A stretch of 64,000 bases of DNA from Variovorax guangxiensis. GTDB lineage: Bacteria > Pseudomonadota > Gammaproteobacteria > Burkholderiales > Burkholderiaceae_C. Of this stretch, positions 52,812 through 61,550 are shown in pieces. The position numbers were made by a program, and so were the translations under genes. The stretch covers positions 1-64,000 of the forward strand of contig NZ_RXFT01000005.1 in assembly GCF_003952165.1 (NCBI RefSeq), given 5' to 3'. How positions within the stretch are numbered: the first letter of the stretch is position 1; each line of letters begins with the position of its first letter. The notes beneath the pieces were generated by a model, which did not search any database, was not told the origin of the DNA, and saw nothing but the letters and a program-made list of their open reading frames with translations.

Positions 52812-54416
52812 CTACAGCAGGCTCTCGGGCGTCAGCGGCGCCAGGATCTCGAGCATGGTCCGGTCCCAGAAGCCGGAGTCAGGCTCCTCGGTCAGCACGG
52901 TGACCTTGCCGCCGCCCTCGTCGCTGACCCATTCGATGCGCGACTCGTTGCAGCCCTCGGCGAAGCGCAGCCTGTAGGCACCCTGCTGCTTGAGCACGTC
53001 GATGAGCTTCAGCGCCTGCTGCGCCATCTCGGGGCTGCGGATGAACAGGCCGATCTCGGTGTTGTGCGTTTCCGAGCGCGGATCGAAGTTCATCGAGCCG
53101 ACGAAAAGAATGCGCTGATCGATCACCGCCGACTTGGCATGCAGCCGGCCCACCGAAGTACCGAAGAGGCCCAGGCGCACGCTGCTGCGGGTGCGCTTGG
53201 TGCTCAGCTCGTAGAGGTCGGCGCCGAGCTTGAGCATGTCGGGCCGGTAGCGGCGGTAGGCGGTGTGCACCAGCGGCTCGTCGGTGGCGGCCAGCGAGTT
53301 GGTGACCACGCTGATCTTCACGTTGCGCCCGCGGATCTCGCGCATCACGTCGAGCCCCGAGGCGCCCGGGATCAGGTAGGGCGAGACGATGGTCACTTCC
53401 GAGCGGGCGCGGCGCATCTGCTCGACCACGTTGTAGCGCACGCTGTCGACGTCCAGCAGCGGCACGCCGCCGTAGGAGGCCGTCTTGCCGATCACGCGCT
53501 CGGGCGAATCAGCATAAGCCTCGGCGGTGGTCCAGATCAGGCCGAGCTTGCCGGCGTCCAGGTCTTCGGCCATCGGGCTGTAGCCGAGCAGGTCGTTGGG
53601 CGCGGGCTTCGGCGGCGGGGGCGTGGTGTCGGGGCCGGTGGCCAGTTCGAAGCGCTTCTGCAGTTCCTCGCGCGGCAGGTCGCTGGCCACCACGGACTGG
53701 ATCGGCCGCACGTAGACGCTGTTCCAGTACTGGTCGAACAGGCTGCCCAGGCGCGGGACCAGCGCGCCGGTGACGAAGGTGTCGAGGTCGATGAAGTTCT
53801 CGCCCGAGGTACGCCTGAAGTACTGGTTGCCGATGTTGCGCCCGCCCGCCACCGCCATCGCGCCATCGGCGATGAACAGCTTGTTGTGCATGCGGCGGTT
53901 GACGCGGCTGAAATCGAAGAGCGAGGCGGTGAAGCGCTTCAGCAGGCTGCCGCGGCCGGCCGGGAAGGGGTTGAACAGGCGCAGCTCCACGTTGGGCGTG
54001 GCAGCCAGGCCAAGCAGCAGCTCGTCCTCGCCGGAGGTGTAGAGGTCGTCCATCAGCAACCGCACGCGCACGCCGCGCTGGGCGGCGTCGCGCAGGGTGC
54101 GCAGCAGGTAGCGGCCGGTCTCGTCGTTCTCTATCTGGTAGTACTGCACGTCGAGCGTGCGCTGCGCACGGCGCGCGAGCTGGATGCGCGTGTCGAAGGC
54201 GAAATCACCGCCCGGCATCAGGCGGAAGCCGCTGAGATCGGGGTCGGGCTGGGAGGCCAGCGCGATCTTGCCCAGGGCGGTGTCGGCCGAGACGGCGATG
54301 GTCTTGGTGGGCGGGCGCGGGGCCTCGTCGGGCAGGGTGGCGCACCCGGCGAACAGCAGCACCGCCGCCATGGCGAAGACCCAATGCCCGGCGCGCGACA
54401 TCAGGCCACGGCTCAT
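52812..54416 (-). CDS. Phospholipase-D-family lipoprotein (cardiolipin-synthase-like)
   Basis: A 534-residue protein. The signal peptide ends in lipobox FAGC (Cys25). Two HKD sites follow: MHNKLFIADGAMAVAGGRN in the first half and LHAKSAVIDQRILFVGSMN in the second. This is the ClsC-like envelope type that moves phosphatidyl groups or cleaves phospholipids. Its ATG lies 10 bases behind the rpoN stop, so it is last in the lptA-lptB-rpoN run. Confidence 0.92.
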   Translation of the reverse strand: MSRGLMSRAGHWVFAMAAVLLFAGCATLPDEAPRPPTKTIAVSADTALGKIALASQPDPDLSGFRLMPGGDFAFDTRIQLARRAQRTLDVQYYQIENDETGRYLLRTLRDAAQRGVRVRLLMDDLYTSGEDELLLGLAATPNVELRLFNPFPAGRGSLLKRFTASLFDFSRVNRRMHNKLFIADGAMAVAGGRNIGNQYFRRTSGENFIDLDTFVTGALVPRLGSLFDQYWNSVYVRPIQSVVASDLPREELQKRFELATGPDTTPPPPKPAPNDLLGYSPMAEDLDAGKLGLIWTTAEAYADSPERVIGKTASYGGVPLLDVDSVRYNVVEQMRRARSEVTIVSPYLIPGASGLDVMREIRGRNVKISVVTNSLAATDEPLVHTAYRRYRPDMLKLGADLYELSTKRTRSSVRLGLFGTSVGRLHAKSAVIDQRILFVGSMNFDPRSETHNTEIGLFIRSPEMAQQALKLIDVLKQQGAYRLRFAEGCNESRIEWVSDEGGGKVTVLTEEPDSGFWDRTMLEILAPLTPESLL

Positions 54417-54426
54417 CGGCTTCTTT

Positions 54427-56028
54427 CTAAAGTGCCTTGCGCAGGTTGGCAGGGGCGATGCGCAATGCTTCGCGGTACTTGGCCACGGTGCGGCGCGCGC
54501 ACTCGATGCCCTGCTCCTTCAGCATCTCGGAGATCTGGCTGTCCGACAGCGGCTTCTTCACGCTCTCCGAGCCGACGAACTGCTTGATGAGCGCGCGCAC
54601 CGCGGTGCTCGACGCGTTGCCGCCGGTCTCGGTGCCCAGCGCCGAGCCGAAGAAGTACTTGAGCTCGACCGTGCCGAAGGGCGTGGCCATGTACTTGGCG
54701 GTGGTCACGCGCGAGATGGTCGATTCGTGCAGGCCCAGCTCGTCGGCGATCTCGCGCAGCACCAGCGGGCGCATGGCGAGCTCGCCGTGCACGAAGTAGC
54801 TCTTCTGCCGTTCGACGATGGCGTTGCTCACGCGCAGGATGGTGTCGAAGCGCTGCTGGATGTTCTTGATGAACCAGCGCGCCTCCTGCAGCCGCTGCGA
54901 CAGCGCCTGGCTGCCCTCGCCCTTGTGCGACTTGAGCGCGCCGGCGTAGATGTCGTGCACGCGCAGGCGCGGCATCACGTCGGGGTTGAGCATGACGCGG
55001 AACTTCACGTTGGTGCCGCGCCCGGTCTTGGTGACGATCACGTCGGGAATGACGACGTTGCGTTCCACGTCGACGAAGCTGCGGCCCGGCTTGGGCTCCA
55101 GCCGTGCGATGACCTGCAGCGCCGAGCGCACCAGCTCCTCGCTGCTGCGGGTGAGCGTGGCCAGGCGCTTGAAGTCGCGGCGCGCGAGCAGTTCCATGGG
55201 CTGCTTGCAGATGGCCAGCGCGGTCTTGCGGACCAGCTCTTCTTCCTCGGTCTCTTCGTCACTGGCCATGGCGCGCAGCTGGATGCTCAGGCACTCGCCG
55301 AGGTCGCGCGCGCCCACGCCCGCGGGCTCCAGGCTCTGCAGCAGGCCGAGCGCCACCTGGAAGTGGTGCACGAGGTCGTCGAACTCGTCGTTGTCGTCGC
55401 CGGCCAGGCCCGAGGCCAGCGCGGGCAGCGAGTCTTCTAGGTAGCCGTCGTCGTTGAGCGATTCGATGAGAAAGCGCAGCGCGGCGCTGTCGCTCTCGTT
55501 GAGCCGCAGGCTCAGCGCCTGGCGGTGCAAAAAGGACTGCAGCGACTCCTGGCTGCGCGCGAGCTCGGTGGCATCGGCGCGCTCGTCGTCGCCGGCGTTG
55601 TTCTGGCGCGCGGGTGCGTCGCCGCCCCATTCGCTGTCGTCGGGCGCCATGTCGACGGTGCCGTCGCCTTCCCAGTCGGGCTCGCGCTCGGAGATCTCGG
55701 CGGCGGGGCCGTCGGAGTCGGCCGTGGTGGTGGTGCTGGTTTCGGTGGCAGCAGTGGACGTGCCGGCAGCGGGCGAAGCGAAGTCGCTCTCGCCGTCACC
55801 ACCATCGCCGCCGTCGTCGCGCGGCACCGGGGCATCAGCCGTGTCGAGCCCGAATTCCTCGCGCGCGGCCTCCTCGGCGGTGCGCTCCAGGAACGGGTTC
55901 TCGTCGAGCATCTGCTCCACCTCCTGGCTCAGCTCGAGCGTGGAGAGCTGGAGCAGCCTGATCGACTGCTGCAGCTGCGGCGTGAGCGCCAGATGCTGCG
56001 AAACGCGAAGGGACAGCCCTTGCTTCAT
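54427..56028 (-). CDS. rpoN: RNA polymerase sigma-54 factor
   Basis: Alternative sigma factor needing AAA+ activators; 533 residues. Region I is Gln/Leu rich (LSLRVSQHLALTPQLQQSIRLLQ). Region II is a long acidic, Asp/Ser/Thr-rich linker (~60-165). The core-binding and -12 parts follow, and the -24-reading RpoN box is ARRTVAKYREAL near the end. It lies behind lptB (22-base gap), the conserved betaproteobacterial context. Confidence 0.98.
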   Translation of the reverse strand: MKQGLSLRVSQHLALTPQLQQSIRLLQLSTLELSQEVEQMLDENPFLERTAEEAAREEFGLDTADAPVPRDDGGDGGDGESDFASPAAGTSTAATETSTTTTADSDGPAAEISEREPDWEGDGTVDMAPDDSEWGGDAPARQNNAGDDERADATELARSQESLQSFLHRQALSLRLNESDSAALRFLIESLNDDGYLEDSLPALASGLAGDDNDEFDDLVHHFQVALGLLQSLEPAGVGARDLGECLSIQLRAMASDEETEEEELVRKTALAICKQPMELLARRDFKRLATLTRSSEELVRSALQVIARLEPKPGRSFVDVERNVVIPDVIVTKTGRGTNVKFRVMLNPDVMPRLRVHDIYAGALKSHKGEGSQALSQRLQEARWFIKNIQQRFDTILRVSNAIVERQKSYFVHGELAMRPLVLREIADELGLHESTISRVTTAKYMATPFGTVELKYFFGSALGTETGGNASSTAVRALIKQFVGSESVKKPLSDSQISEMLKEQGIECARRTVAKYREALRIAPANLRKAL

Positions 56029-56049
56029 GATGGAAACCGCCCCCGCGCC

Positions 56050-56844
56050 TTACATGCGGAAGTGCTCGCCCAAGTACACCCTGCGTACCTCGGCGTTGTC
56101 GACGATCTCCGAAGGCGTGCCTTGTGCCAGCACGTGCCCGTCGCTGATGATGAATGCGTGGTCGCAGATGCCCAGCGTCTCGCGCACGTTGTGATCGGTG
56201 ATGAGCACGCCGATGCCGCGCTCCTTCAGGAAGCTGATGATCCGCTGGATCTCGATCACCGCGATCGGGTCGATGCCGGCGAAGGGCTCGTCCAGCAGGA
56301 TGAAGCGCGGCTGCGTGGCCAGCGCGCGCGCGATCTCGACGCGGCGGCGCTCGCCGCCCGACAGCGCCAGCGCGGGCGAATCGCGCAGGTGGTCTACGCG
56401 CAGGTCGGCCAGCAGGTCGCTCAGGCGCTCCTCGATGTGCTCCTTCGACAGCGGCACCATCTTGCCCTTCGCGTCGGGCTCGCTCTGCAGCTCGAGCACG
56501 GCGCGCACGTTTTCCTCGACCGTGAGCTTGCGGAAGATGGAAGCTTCCTGCGGCAGGTAGCTCAGGCCCATGCGGGCGCGGCGGTGGATGGGCATGTGGG
56601 CGATCGGCTCGCCGTCGATGGTGATGTCGCCGGCATCGGCGCGCACCAGCCCCACGATCATGTAGAACGAGGTGGTCTTGCCGGCGCCGTTCGGCCCGAG
56701 CAGCCCGACGACTTCGCCCTTCTGCACGTCGAGCGAGACGTCCTTCACCACCGTGCGGCTGCCGTAGCTCTTCTTCAGGCCGCGCGCGACCAGGCGGCTG
56801 CCCGTTGCGCCGTTGGCGTCCTGCGTTCCTGCGGATTCGATCAC
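56050..56844 (-). CDS. lptB: LPS export ABC transporter ATP-binding protein
   Basis: ATPase that powers LptFGC extraction of lipopolysaccharide from the inner membrane; 264 residues. Walker A is [12 protein letters not shown], signature [16 protein letters not shown], Walker [14 protein letters not shown]-loop [11 protein letters not shown]. It begins with GTG at 56844, overlapping the lptA stop (GTGA). The N-terminus is ~17 residues longer than E. coli LptB. Confidence 0.98.
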   Translation of the reverse strand: MIESAGTQDANGATGSRLVARGLKKSYGSRTVVKDVSLDVQKGEVVGLLGPNGAGKTTSFYMIVGLVRADAGDITIDGEPIAHMPIHRRARMGLSYLPQEASIFRKLTVEENVRAVLELQSEPDAKGKMVPLSKEHIEERLSDLLADLRVDHLRDSPALALSGGERRRVEIARALATQPRFILLDEPFAGIDPIAVIEIQRIISFLKERGIGVLITDHNVRETLGICDHAFIISDGHVLAQGTPSEIVDNAEVRRVYLGEHFRM

Positions 56845-57560
56845 TTGCGCGTGTCTCCCTGGTCACTTCCGAGCGTGGTGCTCGGGCGCAGGCCCTTGCC
56901 GGGTGCCGGGGTGACTGCCGGCGGCGGTGCCTTGGCACCACCGGCCGGGGCCGAGGCGCCCGCGGCCGGCGCGGTGGCGGCCTTCGGGGTGAGGATGGTC
57001 CTGACGCGTCCGCCCGGTGCCGAGGCGTTCACGGCGGTGTTCGGTGGCACGGTCGAGCCGTTGACGGTGTAGGTATCGTTGCTCTGGTCGTAGACGATCA
57101 GCGCGCCCTGGCTCTCGTCGTTCGGCGTGGCGCCCAGCAGGCGGCGCATGACGGCGTTGCGGATGAACTTGACGTTGTCGGCGCGGCTGTCGTACTCGAT
57201 GACTTCCGACTCGCCCTCGATCCACTCGTCGGGCGCGTTGCGCTTCTGCTTGTAGTAGGCCCGCTTGCCCGGCGCCGCCGTGACCACGCCGTACTGGTAG
57301 CCCTCGGCGTCCTGGCGCACATCGAGGCGGGCGCCACGGATGATGATCGTGCCCTTTGTCACCAAAACGTTGCCGGTGAACACGCTGGTCTGCTTCAGGT
57401 CGTCGTAGCGCATCGAGTCGGATTCGATGTTCATCGGCTTGGAGCGGTCGGCGGTCTCCGCCACGGCTCCCGATGCGAGGCCTGCCAGCAACAGCGCGCC
57501 GGCGGCCAGGCGGCCGATGCGACGCAGGAAGGGGGTTGTGGGGTAAGAGTGCAATGTCAT
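56841..57560 (-). CDS. lptA: LPS transport periplasmic protein LptA
   Basis: Periplasmic bridge for lipopolysaccharide, a beta-jellyroll of 239 residues. After the signal peptide (cleavage near AVAETADR) come the OstA-type repeats [39 protein letters not shown] and [13 protein letters not shown]. The C-terminus is extended by ~60 Ala/Pro/Gly-rich residues absent from E. coli LptA. lptC, usually just upstream, is not here. Another in-frame ATG lies at 57584. Confidence 0.95.
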   Translation of the reverse strand: MTLHSYPTTPFLRRIGRLAAGALLLAGLASGAVAETADRSKPMNIESDSMRYDDLKQTSVFTGNVLVTKGTIIIRGARLDVRQDAEGYQYGVVTAAPGKRAYYKQKRNAPDEWIEGESEVIEYDSRADNVKFIRNAVMRRLLGATPNDESQGALIVYDQSNDTYTVNGSTVPPNTAVNASAPGGRVRTILTPKAATAPAAGASAPAGGAKAPPPAVTPAPGKGLRPSTTLGSDQGDTRK

Positions 57561-57621
57561 AGAGGCACGAAACTTGCTCGGCATTGTATGCGGCTGAGTG
57601 CTCCAGCCCCGCACGCACAGA

Positions 57622-57646
57622 TGAAAAAGCCCGCCTAGGCGGGCTT
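57622..57646 (-). terminator. Rho-independent terminator after dsbA
   Basis: Perfect stem AAGCCCGCC-TA-GGCGGGCTT (57627-57646), followed on the minus strand by TTTTT. It lies about 66 bases past the dsbA stop and separates it from lptA. Confidence 0.85.
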
Positions 57647-57711
57647 GACTTTCTTTCTGGTTTTCTCCCAGAAACACGCGCAACCGCGCGGTACGGCTCG
57701 GCTTTTGGCGC

Positions 57712-58359
57712 TCAGCCCTTCTTTGCTTCACCGATGAGATAGTTCACGACCTGAAGCACCTTGGTCATGTTGCCGGCGGTTTCACCGTCGACATACCAGC
57801 GGCCGGCCACGGCCATCGCGGGCACGCCGGCCACCTTGTAGGCATCGGTCAGCTGCGAAGCGCGCTTGGCCTTGCTGGCCACGCCGAACGAGGTGAAGGT
57901 TTCCTTGAACTTGGTGGCGTCCAGGCCGTTGGCGGTGGCCCAGGCAATGATGTTGGCGTCGCCGTTCACGTTCTGGCGCTGGGCGTGGATCGCGTTGAAC
58001 ACCTTGGGCTGGAACTCGTCGACCTTGCCCATGGCTTCGAGCGCGTAGTAGAGGCGCTGCTTGGCCTCGACGTCGTTGCCCACGAAGGGAACGGGAATGC
58101 GGCGGAAGGAAACCTCCTTCGGGATGGTCTTGAGCCAGGCTTCCAGCGTCGGCTCGAAGTCGTTGCAGTGCGGGCAGTTGTACGAGAAGAACTCGACCAC
58201 CTCGACCTTGCCCGCGGGGGCGTCGACCGGCACGCGCTTGTCGAGCACCAGGTACTCGGAACCGGCCTTGGGCGCACGCGCCTGGGCGTGGGCCGTGCTG
58301 ACACCCAGGGACATCAGCCCGAGCGAAGTGGCGGCCAGCGAAAAGTCACGACGTTTCAT
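57712..58359 (-). CDS. dsbA: Thiol:disulfide interchange protein DsbA
   Basis: Periplasmic oxidase that makes disulfides; 215 residues. The signal MKRRDFSLAATSLGLMSLGV has a Tat-like RRDFSL. The thioredoxin fold has active site CPHC (Cys62-Cys65) and the cis-Pro loop VAGVPAMAV. ATG 58359 is preferred over a long upstream extension. It may help fold Cys-bearing exported proteins of the window, such as TpsB and TpsA. Confidence 0.96.
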   Translation of the reverse strand: MKRRDFSLAATSLGLMSLGVSTAHAQARAPKAGSEYLVLDKRVPVDAPAGKVEVVEFFSYNCPHCNDFEPTLEAWLKTIPKEVSFRRIPVPFVGNDVEAKQRLYYALEAMGKVDEFQPKVFNAIHAQRQNVNGDANIIAWATANGLDATKFKETFTSFGVASKAKRASQLTDAYKVAGVPAMAVAGRWYVDGETAGNMTKVLQVVNYLIGEAKKG

Positions 58360-58534
58360 TTGAAAGGGTTCTCCAGTTGGTACGGCAGACTGAGCCGGCG
58401 CGCGGCGGGGAGTTCCACTCCCCTGCTCGACGGCGCGCCCGAAGCTACGAAAGGCGATATGAAAGGCGACGAATGGTGGCGGCAAACGCCGCCCGGCGGG
58501 GCTTGAGGGCTATTCCGGCTGTTGTGTGCGGCGC

Positions 58535-59314
58535 TCAGCGCTGAACGCGGACCAGCGCGGAATCCATGCCGCCGCCGTCCAGACGTTCCTTCAGGCGGTC
58601 GGCGTCGTCCTTCTTGCTGAACGGACCGGCGCGCACGCGGTACACGGTACGGCCCGCCTGCTCGCGCTCGGTGACCTTGGCCTCGACGCCCATCAGCGAC
58701 AGCTTGGCGCGCTGCGCCTCGGCGTCCTCGGTGGTGCGGAAGGCGCCGGCCTGCACGAAATACATGAAGGGATCGGGGCCCGAACTGCTGCCAGCATTGC
58801 TGTTGCTGCTGCTCGGCGCGGCCGACGCGGTGGTAGTGCTGCCAGAGCCGGAGACCTGGCCCGAACGCGCGCGGGCCAGATCGCCCAGCGGATCGTTCGA
58901 TTGTTGCGGCAGGGCGTTGGCCTCGGCCGGCACCGGCGCGGTGCGCTGCGGCTTGGGCGCCACCACCACGGGCACCGGCGGCGCGGCGTTGGGCGAAGCG
59001 GTGGCCGGAGCGGCGGCGGTGTTGCCGGTGGCGGGCTCGCCGGTGATGGGGTTGACCGGGCCGGTCGCAGCCGCCGGCGTCGCCGGCTTGGGAGCGCCCG
59101 CCTTGCCGGCGAGCGGCGCGTTCGGGTCCCAGTCGCGGTTCTTGCGGGCCTCGGCCTCGTCCTGCTCGGCGCCGCCGCGCTGCGTCTTGGTCACGAACGG
59201 GATCGGCACCTTGGTCACGTAGACCGCGATGCCCAGCGCGACGCCCAGGCCGAGCACCAGCCCGATGATCAGGCCGATGACGATGTTGCCGCGTTGACTT
59301 CTTGTCTTCTTCAT
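58535..59314 (-). CDS. SPOR-domain membrane protein
   Basis: A 259-residue protein with a short cytoplasmic start and one membrane span (~12-34, NIVIGLIIGLVLGLGVALGI). A long Pro/Ala/Ser linker leads to a C-terminal SPOR domain (YFVQAGAFRTTEDAEAQRAK...YRVRAGPFSKKDDADRLKE). SPOR binds denuded peptidoglycan at the septum, as in FtsN, so a division or cell-wall role is likely. It starts 11 bases behind argS, a common pairing. Confidence 0.93.
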   Translation of the reverse strand: MKKTRSQRGNIVIGLIIGLVLGLGVALGIAVYVTKVPIPFVTKTQRGGAEQDEAEARKNRDWDPNAPLAGKAGAPKPATPAAATGPVNPITGEPATGNTAAAPATASPNAAPPVPVVVAPKPQRTAPVPAEANALPQQSNDPLGDLARARSGQVSGSGSTTTASAAPSSSNSNAGSSSGPDPFMYFVQAGAFRTTEDAEAQRAKLSLMGVEAKVTEREQAGRTVYRVRAGPFSKKDDADRLKERLDGGGMDSALVRVQR

Positions 59315-59325
59315 GGTGAGGGAGT

Positions 59326-61011
59326 TCACATCTTGCTCGGCGCACTGACGCCGAGAATCGCGAGGCCATTGTGCAGCACCTGCGCGGTGGCGGCGACCAG
59401 CGCCAGGCGGGCCAGCTTCACCTTCTCGTCGTCGACCAAGATGCGCTCGGCGTCGTAGTAGCTGTGGTAGCTGGCGGCCAGTTCGCGCAGGTAGAAGGTG
59501 ACGTCGTGCGGGGCGAAATCCTTCGAGGCGGCCGTCAGCATGGCCGGGTACTTGGCCAGCAGCAGCATCAGCGCCTGGGCGGCCGGGCTTTCCAGCGGCG
59601 ACAGGTCGACGTCCTTCAGCAAGGCGGCGTCGCCGCCCCAGCCAGCCAGCACCGAACAGATGCGTGCATGGGCGTACTGCACGTAGTAGACCGGGTTGTC
59701 GTTGTTCTTCGTCACCGCGAGGTCGACGTCGAAGGTGTACTCGGTGTCGGGCTTGCGGCTCAGCAGGAAGAAGCGCACAGCGTCGGTACTGGTCCACTCG
59801 ATCAGGTCGCGCAGCGTGACGTAGCTGCCGGCGCGCTTGCTGATCTTGACCTCCTCGCCGCCCTTCATCACGCGCACCATGGTGTGCAGCACGTAGTCGG
59901 GGTAGCCCTCGGGAATGCCTTCGCCCGCCGCCTGCAGGCCGGCGCGCACGCGCGCGATGGTGCCGTGGTGGTCGGTGCCCTGGATGTTGATGACCTTGTG
60001 GAAGCCGCGCTCCCACTTGGCGATGTGGTAAGCGACGTCGGGCACGAAATAGGTGTACGTGCCGTCCTGCTTCTTCATCACGCGGTCCTTGTCGTCGCCG
60101 TAGTCCGTCGACTTCAGCCACAGCGCGCCGTCCTGCTCGTAGGTCTTGCCCGCGGCCACGAGCTTGCGCACCGCCGCCTCGACGCGGCCGCTGGTGTAGA
60201 GGCTGGACTCCAGGTAGTACTGGTCGAAGCGAACGCGGAAGGCCTGCAGGTCCAGGTCCTGCTCGCGGCGCAGGTAGGCCACGGCGAATTCGCGGATGGC
60301 GTCGATGTCCTCGATGTCGCCGCTGGCGGTGACTTCGCGGTCTTCCGACTTGACGGTCTTCTTCGCCTTGAAGTCGGCCGCGATGTCGGCGATGTAGTCG
60401 CCGTTGTATGCAGGCGCCTTCTCGCCGCTGGGCCATTCGGCGTCGCCGGGCTTGAAGCCGCGCGCGCGCAGCTGCGTGCTGTTGGCCAGCGTCTGGATCT
60501 GCACGCCAGCGTCGTTGTAGTAGTACTCGCGCCACACGCTCTCGCCCTGCGAGGCGCGCAGGTTGCAGATGGCGTCGCCGAGCGCCGCCTGGCGGCCGTG
60601 GCCGACGTGCAGCGGGCCGGTCGGGTTGGCCGAGACGAACTCGACCAGCACCTTCTCGCCGGTGGCCGGCTGCTGGCCGAAAGTATTCCCGGCCGACAGC
60701 ACCTCGCGCACGATCTGCTGCTTGGCGGCCGTCTTCAGGCGGATGTTGAGGAAGCCGGGCCCGGCGATCTCGATGGCGTCGACCCACTGGGCGAACGCAG
60801 GGGTGGCGAGCAGCGCCGCGCTCAGTTCCTCGCCCAGTTCGCGAGGCTTGCGCCCCAGCGGCTTGGCGAGCTGCATCGCTGCCGTGCAGGCGAAATCGCC
60901 GTGCGCGGCCATCTTGGGCGACTCGAACGCGGCCTTGGAGCCGGCGCCGGGCGAGAGGGATTCGAGCGTGTTCGCGAGCGCCGCGAGCAGCTCCTGTTTG
61001 ACCAATAGCAT
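59326..61011 (-). CDS. argS: Arginyl-tRNA synthetase
   Basis: Class I synthetase charging tRNA-Arg; 561 residues. An N-terminal Add1 domain comes first. The HIGH-like motif is HVGHG in [13 protein letters not shown]. The KMSK region is replaced by VKISKRAGS, as in many ArgRS. The all-helical C-domain is FVSLAR-type ([15 protein letters not shown]). It starts at an ATG with no close strong ribosome site. Confidence 0.98.
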   Translation of the reverse strand: MLLVKQELLAALANTLESLSPGAGSKAAFESPKMAAHGDFACTAAMQLAKPLGRKPRELGEELSAALLATPAFAQWVDAIEIAGPGFLNIRLKTAAKQQIVREVLSAGNTFGQQPATGEKVLVEFVSANPTGPLHVGHGRQAALGDAICNLRASQGESVWREYYYNDAGVQIQTLANSTQLRARGFKPGDAEWPSGEKAPAYNGDYIADIAADFKAKKTVKSEDREVTASGDIEDIDAIREFAVAYLRREQDLDLQAFRVRFDQYYLESSLYTSGRVEAAVRKLVAAGKTYEQDGALWLKSTDYGDDKDRVMKKQDGTYTYFVPDVAYHIAKWERGFHKVINIQGTDHHGTIARVRAGLQAAGEGIPEGYPDYVLHTMVRVMKGGEEVKISKRAGSYVTLRDLIEWTSTDAVRFFLLSRKPDTEYTFDVDLAVTKNNDNPVYYVQYAHARICSVLAGWGGDAALLKDVDLSPLESPAAQALMLLLAKYPAMLTAASKDFAPHDVTFYLRELAASYHSYYDAERILVDDEKVKLARLALVAATAQVLHNGLAILGVSAPSKM

Positions 61012-61048
61012 CCGGAAATTTTACCGGGGGCAAACCCGGGCGCAGTTG

Positions 61049-61067
61049 ACGATCGTCATCCGATCGT
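61049..61067. promoter_or_regulatory. Inverted repeat between argS and the PsiF gene
   Basis: ACGATCG-TCATC-CGATCGT is a perfect 7-5-7 inverted repeat in the 131-base divergent region. It may be an operator. A single CTGTCAC (61109-61115) resembles half a Pho box, interesting because E. coli psiF is phosphate-regulated, but no full box is present. Confidence 0.4.
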
Positions 61068-61142
61068 TGACCTGGCCCGTTACGATGGTCGGCCCCGAGG
61101 CGGGGAACCTGTCACAAATCAACCTAGCGAGGACATATCACC

Positions 61143-61487
61143 ATGAAGAAGCTCCTTTCCCTGGTCGCACTGGGCGCCTGCCTTTCCTTCGGCGCAGCAC
61201 AGGCTCAAGACAAGGCTCCCGCTCCGGCCGCGGCACCCGCGGCTGCCGCCCCCGCAGCAGCCCCCGCCGCCGGCGCAAACTGCGAAGCCAAGGCCGTGGA
61301 CAAGAACGGCAAGGCCCTCGCCGGTGCCGCCAAGGCCAGCTCCATCAAGAAGTGCGAGAAGGAAGCCAAGGCGGCCGCAGGTCCCGCATGCGCGGCCAAG
61401 GCCGTGGACAAGAACGGCAAGGCCCTCGCCGGTGCCGCCAAGAACAGCTTCATCAAGAAGTGCACCGCTGACGCGGCCAAGGCCTGA
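61143..61487 (+). CDS. PsiF-repeat small exported protein
   Basis: A 114-residue protein: signal peptide (MKKLLSLVALGACLSFGAAQAQ), an Ala/Pro-rich spacer, then two PsiF repeats, each C-x-AKAVDKNGKALAGAAK-x-S-x-IKKC. PsiF is phosphate-starvation-induced in E. coli, with no known mechanism. The repeats share a 48-base stretch with no differences (61287-61334 and 61395-61442), 108 bases apart. The Cys at the edges of each repeat could form disulfides. Confidence 0.88.
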   Translation: MKKLLSLVALGACLSFGAAQAQDKAPAPAAAPAAAAPAAAPAAGANCEAKAVDKNGKALAGAAKASSIKKCEKEAKAAAGPACAAKAVDKNGKALAGAAKNSFIKKCTADAAKA

Positions 61488-61520
61488 AACGGCACCGCGC
61501 TGAGCTCACAACTGTGAAGA

Positions 61521-61550
61521 AGGCCCGCATCCGCGGGCCTTTTCCTTTTA
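61521..61550. terminator. Bidirectional terminator hairpin
   Basis: AGGCCCGC-ATCC-GCGGGCCT (61521-61540) is followed by TTTCCTTTT on the plus strand, and its complement by TTCTTC on the minus strand. It lies between the PsiF gene stop and the stop of the opposing membrane gene, and serves both. Confidence 0.8.

Noticed and set aside
61287-61442. CRISPR-like or tandem non-coding repeat
   Set aside because: The 48-base repeats are in frame, encode PsiF motifs and are only two in number.
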